A stretch of 6,184 nt of DNA, taken from contig CALEJM010000158.1 in assembly GCA_937898265.1 (NCBI GenBank), forward strand, positions 1-6,184, read 5' to 3'. The translations under genes were made by a program, and so were the position numbers. Numbering within the stretch: the stretch's first letter is position 1; every line of letters begins with the position of its first letter. This DNA is from an uncultured Porphyromonadaceae bacterium. GTDB taxonomy: Bacteria; Bacteroidota; Bacteroidia; Bacteroidales; Paludibacteraceae. Shown here piece by piece: positions 1 to 5,669 of the stretch. A model generated the notes under the pieces. It saw nothing but the letters and a program-made list of their open reading frames with translations, was not told the DNA's origin and did no database searches.

Positions 1-1586
1 GTAGCCGACGGATGTGGGTCAAAGAGTGTGAGATAGTAGGCATCCTGCATAGGAGCAAGTGCTGAACTCCACTCTTCAAAGCCCCAGATGGTGTGATAGG
101 TGAGATGAGCATCAGCCAACTGATTGATGACATAGCGGGCATCACGACTCTCGTTGGAAGCGATGAGGATATTGCATTTGTTGCGACCTATCAAATTGGC
201 GAGGGAGTCGGAGTCATAGTCTTTGACAGCAATCTCTCGGTAGCTGATTTTACGTTTCTGGAGTGAGCGCATCAACTCGATAGCGAGGTTCTCGCCACGG
301 TTGTTGCTATATGGGAAGTGAATGATGACGAAAGGTGCCTTGTCAGAGGTCTTGACGATGCGCTCCGCAACCACAGAATAGAGCTCACGAAACGAGGGGT
401 TGAACTGAAGGATATACTCGTGGAGATCCCAGTTGTTGATTTGAGAAGTGAATGGTACAACCGTATAGATTTTGTTCTGGCGTGCAAAACGTGACACCAA
501 TGGCACCTGAACCTTATAGGCAGGACCAATGATGAGGTCCATCGTCTTCATCACAGGATCGGCCAAAACAGCAGAGAGTTGTGTTGTGTCCTTGGCAATA
601 TCGAAAGTATGTACGTCGAGGGTCACGCCGCTGGCTTTGAGCTCTTCCATGGCAAGCATCGCACCTTTGTAGAAAGAGACAAACTTCTCGGCAGAGCCGT
701 CTACATCGACTTTCTCGGTCATCAAAGGGAGGAGGAGAGCTACCTTTAGATGGTTGCCGCTGATGGAGCGGTTGGACCACGATGGGAGATCTTCTGTGAA
801 CTGTGCCGACGACTTAGAAGAGGCTGTAGCTGTGGAGTTGGAAGAGGTCATGCCCGCAAGCTTAGCTGTTGTGCTCTCGTCAACCTTGGAGGGTTTGGTG
901 CTCTCGGTCTTCTGGGTTGTTTTTTGAGGTGTTTCCACAGGAATCAAGATGCGTTGTCCCTCTTTGACTTTCTCGGTCAATCCTTCGTTGACAGCCATCA
1001 CGTCGTTCATGTCAACGTTATACATCTTGCAGATGCCATAGAGCGTCTCTTTATGTTTAACAATATGCACCTTGGTTCGAGGTGCACTGGTGGTTGTGAC
1101 TGCGGTGGTGGCAGGGGCTGTTCGCTGACGATCGTTATTCTGCGCTGAGGTGGACACAGGAATCTTCAAGACGTCGCCCACTTTGATACCATTTTCGCAG
1201 CCAGGATTCAGAGCTTTGATTTGCTCGATGCTGACGCTATAGATTTTTGAGATTGCATAGAGGGTCTGTTGTGGCAACACGGTGTGTTTGATGACCTGCT
1301 CCTCGTGAGAGGTAGTCTGTACTGGCGCCATAGACATGGTGCGTCCCGCATTGACCATCGGGATGAGCAGTTCCTGACCCACCTGAATCTCTGGACTCAG
1401 TCCGGGATTGGCTTCATGGAGTTCGGCTTGTGTAACGTTGAACTTTCTGCCGATGGCAAAGAGTCCGTCGCCAGCTTCCACTGAATAGATGTAATAGGTT
1501 TTACTGCCAATGGTTTTTGTAGGATAGTCCTGAGCAAAAGCCAATGAGGTGATTGTCAATAGCAATAACAAAAATATCTTTCGCAT
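1..1586 (-). CDS. Secreted LysM (x3) protein with periplasmic-binding-protein fold, 3' end cut by window edge
   Basis: I read 528 codons without a stop from ATG at 1586 to the window edge; the C-terminus lies outside. Residues 1-18 are a classical signal peptide (MRK, then a Leu-rich core, ending LAFA before Q19), so the product should be exported. Three LysM repeats follow at about 31-76, 99-143 and 172-216, each ending in an I-P pair and carrying the family pattern (for example ETLYGICKMYNV in the third). A Thr/Ser/Lys-rich linker covers 217-275. From about 280 the sequence (KVALLLPL, then YKGAMLAMEEL and DLIIGP) matches type 1 periplasmic-binding proteins, the family annotated as amino-acid ABC transporter substrate-binding. 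LysM binds peptidoglycan, so the protein is probably wall-attached in the periplasm. No permease or ATPase gene is next to it, so transport is doubtful. An LpoA-like role, activating peptidoglycan synthesis, is speculative. It is the last visible gene of the operon, 22 bases after the UspA-like gene. Confidence 0.9.
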   Translation of the reverse strand, partial: MRKIFLLLLLTITSLAFAQDYPTKTIGSKTYYIYSVEAGDGLFAIGRKFNVTQAELHEANPGLSPEIQVGQELLIPMVNAGRTMSMAPVQTTSHEEQVIKHTVLPQQTLYAISKIYSVSIEQIKALNPGCENGIKVGDVLKIPVSTSAQNNDRQRTAPATTAVTTTSAPRTKVHIVKHKETLYGICKMYNVDMNDVMAVNEGLTEKVKEGQRILIPVETPQKTTQKTESTKPSKVDESTTAKLAGMTSSNSTATASSKSSAQFTEDLPSWSNRSISGNHLKVALLLPLMTEKVDVDGSAEKFVSFYKGAMLAMEELKASGVTLDVHTFDIAKDTTQLSAVLADPVMKTMDLIIGPAYKVQVPLVSRFARQNKIYTVVPFTSQINNWDLHEYILQFNPSFRELYSVVAERIVKTSDKAPFVIIHFPYSNNRGENLAIELMRSLQKRKISYREIAVKDYDSDSLANLIGRNKCNILIASNESRDARYVINQLADAHLTYHTIWGFEEWSSALAPMQDAYYLTLFDPHPSA

Positions 1587-1608
1587 AATCTTCTATATTT
1601 CTCTTTAT

Positions 1609-2310
1609 TTAGTCGCACAGCGAATAGAGGTCGCCACGCGGATTGATTAACATGACTGGAATCTGAGCCTTTTTGATGATTTTTCGCTCTTTAGGGCCGA
1701 AGATGATGTCGTCGAGTCCGTACTCACGCGAAGCGGTCACGATGACAAGTCCACAGTTGTTGGCTGGCGCTTTCTGCGTGGCTTCCATCTCCACCTTTTC
1801 GCTATTCTTCTCTCCCTGTATCTGCGTATAGTTCAAGGAGAAAGATTTAAAGAGTTTGGTAATGGCGGCAATATTGGTCTTTGCCTTTGAACCGTAGTCG
1901 TTGGGAGCAAAGAAGACGATTTCCGACTGGAAGAAACGGCCGAAAGCACTTGCAAACGGTCCTTTCTCTTTCTCCTCCATCAGGAACGTGACTGGCAATG
2001 CCACACGCTTGAGGTCAATCTGTTGTCCCTCCTTGAGCATCAGGTAAGGGATGCGGAGTTCGCGACATTGGTTGAGATAGAACTGTATCTTGCTGTTGTC
2101 GTAAATCTCTATCACCAAAATAGCCACATCGTTGGCCTCGATGAAGTCGTTGATACCGCCCCAATCGGGGAGATAGTTGCCTTCATCAGACTTCAAACCG
2201 ATGTTCAGACACTTGGCTTCGAAATGGAATGTTTCTGCCAAAGTCTCTGTCCACAGTTTGGCTGTGGCGGTTTTGGTCACTTCACTATTTATATAATAGA
2301 TAGGTCTCAT
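1609..2310 (-). CDS. UspA-like (universal stress protein family) protein, degenerate tandem form
   Basis: The product is 233 residues with no signal peptide or membrane segment, so it is expected in the cytoplasm. The length fits two fused Usp-like alpha/beta halves (a single Usp domain is about 140-150 residues). Each half has hydrophobic strands of the family type: VAILVIEIY near residue 65 and VALPVTFLMEE near 103-113, where the second resembles the opening strand of a Usp domain. The C-terminus (GPKERKIIKKAQIPVMLINP) matches the usual Usp ending, where a helix leads to an I-P-V strand. The usual G-x2-G-x9-G-S/T nucleotide-binding loop is not visible, so ATP binding is doubtful. The start follows the OstA-like stop by 5 bases, which suggests translational coupling; the leader is A-rich with no clear Shine-Dalgarno. 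Its role among envelope genes is unknown, and the family call is from pattern recognition only. Confidence 0.8.
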   Translation of the reverse strand: MRPIYYINSEVTKTATAKLWTETLAETFHFEAKCLNIGLKSDEGNYLPDWGGINDFIEANDVAILVIEIYDNSKIQFYLNQCRELRIPYLMLKEGQQIDLKRVALPVTFLMEEKEKGPFASAFGRFFQSEIVFFAPNDYGSKAKTNIAAITKLFKSFSLNYTQIQGEKNSEKVEMEATQKAPANNCGLVIVTASREYGLDDIIFGPKERKIIKKAQIPVMLINPRGDLYSLCD

Positions 2311-2315
2311 CGTGT

Positions 2316-4316
2316 TTATCTTTGTATCGGTCGCAGCGTGCCAGACGAGTTGCCCATACCGCCACCAAAGCCCATTGGAGAGGAGCCTGGGGCGCCAACA
2401 CCGTTGTTGGAGCCGAATGAACTGGTTGAGCCGAATCCAAAGCCAGAAGGACGCTGTTCGTCACTTGCCGTGGTCTTGGCTTTCTCTTGGTTTCTGATAG
2501 CCTCCAACTCAGCAGCGGCCTCTTCTTCTTTCTGCGTCTTACGGGTAGTTTTCTGCTTCGGTTCGGAAGAGGTTGTTGAGGTGGATGTATGGTGTTGGGA
2601 AGTGGAATCGTTGACTGCCACAACCACTGGCACAGGTTTGTTCGGACGGAAGAGGTCGGTTTTGTCCACCGGCTTTTTCTCTATATGCCATGAGTAGTTG
2701 GGGAGATACATGCGGTCGGATGACACCATGTCCAATGGAAGGCAAGAGCCAGACGGAGACGGGGTGAAGACCAAACGATCGAGTTTCTCGTTAACGATAT
2801 AGGCGTAGAGATAACTGCTTTCTATCGTGTTCATGCCGATGATGCCTCCATCGTCTTCCTCGGGGAAGAAGATACATTGGGCATTACCGTTGACATCAAC
2901 CTTATGGAGTTCGTCGTCGTGGATATATCCGATGATTTCCTTGCCCGACAGTTGGTTGAACATCGTGGAGTCGACCTGCTCGCATAGGAATGCCTTGCCG
3001 ATGACCCGCGTATAGTCGGTGGAGTCGATGGAATAGAGACGTATCGTATCGCCCGTAATTTGTCGCTCTTCGCTCCAGATAATCGGCAGTTTGGTCAAGA
3101 GCAAAGTGGAGTCTTGCGTGTTGAAGAATGCAGAATCGGCCACACCTTGCAAATCGTTGCGATAGAGACGGACATTCGGATAACCCAAGACCACCTTGTA
3201 GGTTGTGTCGGTCATGATAGTGTCAACCATGATTGAGTCTTTCATCAGGTGGGTATAGAGGGTGTCGGCATGGAGATAAAGGGTATCGGACGAGGAGTAC
3301 TCCACCAACAAAGCGGAGTCGGTGACTAAGCCGATTTCGTCTTTCTCAATATAATAGCCGTAGTTGCCAAACAGCGACATATCGCGGGTGGTGTCTCTCA
3401 GTTCCACATGTGAGAAGCCCTCGCCTTTGCCTTGTTTGTTGTCGTAGAAGATGGTGTCGGCAAAGAGGTATTTACCGCTCTCGTGCATCACGTAGGAACT
3501 GTCAAGCAACATAGACTGCTCGGTATTGGTATTATACCAGCCCCGATTGGTGATGATGTGGGTGGAGTCTTCGTAGACAATATGCGTAGGACCAAGGATT
3601 GTAGCGAGGTTGGTCTCAGTGTTGTAACGCAGCGTGTCGCTGTTCATCACCATGTCTTTATTACGTCCAACAACATTTTTGGTGAATACTGCTATCTTGG
3701 TATTGGGATAGTAGTAACCCAATTCGGAGGTCAGCGTGTCTTCGTTGTTATGGAGTTCGCCACCATTGAAATAGTAGCCTACGTCGTTCTTACGGTCGTA
3801 GTTCAGACTGTCGGTAATCAGCTCTACATCACGGTTAATCATACGAACATCACCACGCAAGCGCGCCATCTTCTCGTCGCCGAAGTAGGTAAGGCGTTTG
3901 CCATAGATAGCCAAGGTATCGCCTTGGATGATTCGCACATGACCATACGCCAGGAACGAGTTGTCGTTCTGGAAAAAATAGGCGGAATCGCAATAGAGGT
4001 AGGCGTCGTCGTGACGGAAGCAGACCTCGTCGACAAGCAACTGCGCATCGGGCATCTCCATCTCGTTGTAGAGCATCTGCATCGCGTGCTCGAGATAGAT
4101 ATAGGTCACGTTTTCGGAAGAGTTGCTTTTCTTTGGTTTGGTGGTGGTTGGTCTGGAGGCTGGGCTAACGGCAGGCACCAAGACAGAACGAGGGGTTTCT
4201 CTTTTGCCTGTCTTAGGGGCGTTGGGGTTGACGGTGAGGGTTGTAGCACTTTTCTGCGCAACCATCAGGCCACACAGCACATAGCTAAACAACAGTATCG
4301 TCAAAAGTCTTTTCAT
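2316..4316 (-). CDS. OstA-like protein (LptA/LptD N-terminal family), putative LPS transport
   Basis: The product is 666 residues. Residues 1-21 form a signal peptide (MKRLL, a hydrophobic core, ending MVAQ); Cys15 lacks a good lipobox, so cleavage by signal peptidase I is more likely than lipidation. A Pro/Thr/Lys-rich linker runs from 22 to 67. From 69 to about 560 there are repeated short beta strands rich in D-T-L, D-S-A-Y/F and G-D-V/H-V-R patterns (for example YLYCDSAYFF, GHVRIIQGD and ARLRGDVRMI). These are typical of the OstA-like beta-jelly-roll of Bacteroidetes, related to LptA and the N-domain of LptD, which bridge LPS across the periplasm. Residues 570-623 are charged and Thr-rich, with an E/A/K stretch that could form a short helix. 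Residues 624-656 are Gly/Ser/Phe-rich and the protein ends RPIQR. It lacks the LptD barrel. Its start lies 5 bases after the SurA stop and its stop 5 bases before the UspA-like start, so it sits inside a tight operon. Confidence 0.93.
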   Translation of the reverse strand: MKRLLTILLFSYVLCGLMVAQKSATTLTVNPNAPKTGKRETPRSVLVPAVSPASRPTTTKPKKSNSSENVTYIYLEHAMQMLYNEMEMPDAQLLVDEVCFRHDDAYLYCDSAYFFQNDNSFLAYGHVRIIQGDTLAIYGKRLTYFGDEKMARLRGDVRMINRDVELITDSLNYDRKNDVGYYFNGGELHNNEDTLTSELGYYYPNTKIAVFTKNVVGRNKDMVMNSDTLRYNTETNLATILGPTHIVYEDSTHIITNRGWYNTNTEQSMLLDSSYVMHESGKYLFADTIFYDNKQGKGEGFSHVELRDTTRDMSLFGNYGYYIEKDEIGLVTDSALLVEYSSSDTLYLHADTLYTHLMKDSIMVDTIMTDTTYKVVLGYPNVRLYRNDLQGVADSAFFNTQDSTLLLTKLPIIWSEERQITGDTIRLYSIDSTDYTRVIGKAFLCEQVDSTMFNQLSGKEIIGYIHDDELHKVDVNGNAQCIFFPEEDDGGIIGMNTIESSYLYAYIVNEKLDRLVFTPSPSGSCLPLDMVSSDRMYLPNYSWHIEKKPVDKTDLFRPNKPVPVVVAVNDSTSQHHTSTSTTSSEPKQKTTRKTQKEEEAAAELEAIRNQEKAKTTASDEQRPSGFGFGSTSSFGSNNGVGAPGSSPMGFGGGMGNSSGTLRPIQR

Positions 4317-4321
4317 TACAA

Positions 4322-5488
4322 TCAGTCTTCTTTAATCCATGATGGGTGCTCAAAGGTGCAGTTGCGCCATTCTGGATCTATATAGATGTAGGTATCGGAG
4401 ATTTTCTCGTCTATCCATTTGTTGATAACCTCTTCACTCTTCTGTGCCTCACACATCTGCTTGAGTTGCTGATAGTCGTCGGTCATATTAGCTTTGTGGC
4501 TGTCGACCTTGGTTTTCAGACGCACAACGACAAACACCTCACGACCCAGTTTGTTGTCCATCATGACAAATGGTTCGGAGACGTCGCCAATCTTCATGGT
4601 GTTGACCATCTTAGCAATCTCTTGTGGGAGGTCTTGAAGTTCGAATTTGGCAGAGCCGCTATTTTCGTTGGTCATCAAACCGCCGTTCATCTTGGAGTTT
4701 TTGTCGGCAGAGTATTTAGCAGCAGCTTCTTCGAAACTGATTTTACCAAGTTTGACGGCAGTAGCAATGCTGTCGAGTTTGGTCAATGTAGAGGTTTTGG
4801 TTTCCAACGATACTTTCGGACGAAGGAGGATATGACGACAATGTACACGATCGCCACGACGCTCTACGAGTTGGATGATGTGATAGCCGAACTCAGTCTC
4901 AACAACGCGTGACACCTTGCCTGGCTCTGTGAGCGAGAAGGCGACGTTGCTGAAAGGAGCCACCATCATGCCACGACCAAAGAAACCGAGGTCACCACCC
5001 TGTTTGGCAGACTCCTCATCGTCGGAATAGAGACGCGCCAGCATGGTAAAGTCGGTCTTGCCACTGTTGACACGTTCTGCCATCTCACGCAAACGGTTTT
5101 TGGTAGCCTCACGGTCGGCAACTGGGATGATAGGGTCCATAGTGATAATCTGTACCTCTACCGAGGCTGGCACCATGGGAATACTGTCTTGATGGAGACG
5201 ATTGAAATATCTGCGAACCTCGGCAGGGGTGACGGTGACATCGCTCACCAATCGCGACTGCATCTGCTGTTGAACCATTTGGTCGCGAACAGCGTCGCGG
5301 AGGTCGTCACGTAACTGCGAAAGGGTTTTTCCGAAATACTCCTCTACTTTCTCCTTATAATCTTGACAAATAGGCAAAAATCCAGCAGCAGTGCACTGAT
5401 CATCAGATATAGTTACACCCCATTTGCTATTGCATCCACCATCTCCATCATTATGGACACAACTACTTACATTACAAGTAACAAACAT
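4322..5488 (-). CDS. surA: Chimeric reading frame: cysteine-rich DUF1540-like N-terminus fused to SurA-type peptidyl-prolyl isomerase
   Basis: I choose ATG 5488 (388 residues). An in-frame GTG at 5503 would be 5 residues longer, but it falls inside the strong ribosome binding site that serves 5488. From about residue 45 the protein is a Bacteroidetes SurA-like periplasmic foldase: the VEEYFGKTLSQLRDDLRDAV helix region, then TPAEVRRYF, then two parvulin (PpiC) domains at about 110-208 and 214-325. These show the GGDLGFFGRG...FS and FGYHIIQL signatures in the first and CRHILL...GG in the second. A C-terminal helix follows near 340-365. Residues 1-44 do not belong to SurA: there is no signal peptide and the usual N-terminal chaperone region (roughly the first 100 or more residues) is absent. 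Instead there is a Cys-rich module (C5, C10, C19, C32, C41). As written, the product would stay in the cytoplasm and could not act on outer-membrane proteins. It is probably an assembly chimera or a disrupted surA. Confidence 0.85.
   Translation of the reverse strand: MFVTCNVSSCVHNDGDGGCNSKWGVTISDDQCTAAGFLPICQDYKEKVEEYFGKTLSQLRDDLRDAVRDQMVQQQMQSRLVSDVTVTPAEVRRYFNRLHQDSIPMVPASVEVQIITMDPIIPVADREATKNRLREMAERVNSGKTDFTMLARLYSDDEESAKQGGDLGFFGRGMMVAPFSNVAFSLTEPGKVSRVVETEFGYHIIQLVERRGDRVHCRHILLRPKVSLETKTSTLTKLDSIATAVKLGKISFEEAAAKYSADKNSKMNGGLMTNENSGSAKFELQDLPQEIAKMVNTMKIGDVSEPFVMMDNKLGREVFVVVRLKTKVDSHKANMTDDYQQLKQMCEAQKSEEVINKWIDEKISDTYIYIDPEWRNCTFEHPSWIKED
5342..5356 (-). other. Junction between Bacteroidales and foreign sequence inside the SurA frame
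   Basis: The minus strand here encodes K-E-K-V-E (residues 45-49 of the fused frame). To one side, E-K-V-E-E-Y-F-G-K is what I expect in the middle of a Bacteroidetes SurA. To the other, the Cys-rich module ends in C-Q-D-Y-K-E-K, a natural tail for a small protein. Hand counts of 60-base rows give GC of 58% (4921-4980), 57% (5221-5280) and 55% (5281-5340). They then fall to 40% (5341-5400), 42% (5401-5460), 35% (5701-5760) and 27% (6001-6060). The purine-rich Lys/Glu codons could supply a short shared sequence for recombination or mis-joining. The exact breakpoint cannot be fixed to the base from one sequence. Confidence 0.75.
5357..5488 (-). other. Cysteine-rich DUF1540-like module forming the N-terminus of the fused frame
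   Basis: The 44 residues from M-F-V-T-C to C-Q-D-Y have five cysteines spaced C-x4-C-x8-C-x12-C-x8-C, with an H-N after the second and an I before the fourth. This resembles the short cysteine-rich proteins of the DUF1540 type found in Firmicutes, which probably bind a metal. The match is by eye and spacing is not identical to the family as I remember it. A free-standing protein of this kind would be about 50 residues, so its true stop has probably been lost at the join just downstream. It has its own strong ribosome binding site and follows a small phage-like gene by 16 bases. Confidence 0.6.
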
Positions 5489-5493
5489 ATGCG

Positions 5494-5501
5494 TCTCCTC
5501 C
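5494..5501 (-). promoter_or_regulatory. Strong Shine-Dalgarno GGAGGAGA
   Basis: GGAGGAGA on the minus strand ends 5 bases before ATG 5488 and lies just after the TAG stop of the upstream small gene. It fixes the start at 5488 rather than GTG 5503. Near-consensus sites like this are usual in Firmicutes and their phages. They are unusual in Bacteroidales, and none of the leaders of the genes at 4316, 2310 and 1586 has one. Confidence 0.8.
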
Positions 5502-5504
5502 ACA

Positions 5505-5663
5505 CTATTTCCCCCACTCAGTAGTTATAGTGACCATATTGTAGTCAGCCTCAATAACCACAGAATTAGCACTACCGTAACCATCATCTGTTTCTACATA
5601 CAATAGCAAACTTGGGTCAACATCCTTAAGTTTATCTATAAGCTCTCCTACAGTAAGTCCCAT
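5505..5663 (-). CDS. Small 52-residue phage-type protein of unknown function
   Basis: ATG 5663 to TAG 5505-5507 encodes 52 residues: M-G-L-T-V-G-E-L-I-D-K-L-K-D-V-D-P-S-L-L, then L-Y-V-E-T-D-D-G-Y-G, then a short beta-rich end finishing T-E-W-G-K. An N-terminal helix (ELIDKLKDVDP) followed by a strand (LLLYVETDDGYG) and an acidic turn is a layout I associate with small accessory proteins in phages and other mobile elements, where they are uncharacterised. No signal peptide, membrane segment or catalytic motif is visible. The start is 6 bases after the TGA of the upstream gene and in the same frame; a GGGAG lies 12 bases upstream, inside the preceding gene. TTG at 5669 is a possible alternative start. 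AT-rich codon use matches its upstream neighbour, not the Bacteroidales genes. Confidence 0.7.
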   Translation of the reverse strand: MGLTVGELIDKLKDVDPSLLLYVETDDGYGSANSVVIEADYNMVTITTEWGK

Positions 5664-5669
5664 ACTCAA

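Noticed and set aside
750..1148. Plus-strand open frame of 132 codons, Cys- and Gly-rich
   Set aside because: Antisense to the LysM linker and domain region; the odd composition comes from reading Thr/Ser/Ala codons backwards.
1587..1608. Promoter or terminator in the gap between the UspA-like and LysM genes
   Set aside because: Only 22 A/G-rich bases with no hairpin or room for a promoter; it fits a simple ribosome-loading leader.
2023..2697. Plus-strand open frame of 224 codons
   Set aside because: Antisense to two well-supported genes (UspA-like and OstA-like) and spans their boundary; the translation has no family-like pattern.
4272..4274. OstA-like protein as a lipoprotein through Cys15
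   Set aside because: The residues before the Cys are Y-V-L, which do not fit the lipobox (A, G or S expected just before the Cys).
3432..4385. Long plus-strand open frame of 317 codons
   Set aside because: It lies entirely antisense to the OstA-like gene and the end of SurA, has no recognisable domain, and is explained by the codon bias of the real minus-strand genes.
4346..4912. Plus-strand open frame of 188 codons
   Set aside because: Shadow of the SurA parvulin region on the opposite strand; no start signal or recognisable domain.
5489..5503. GTG at 5503 as start of the fused frame
   Set aside because: The GTG overlaps the GGAGGAGA ribosome binding site itself, which is ideally spaced for ATG 5488.
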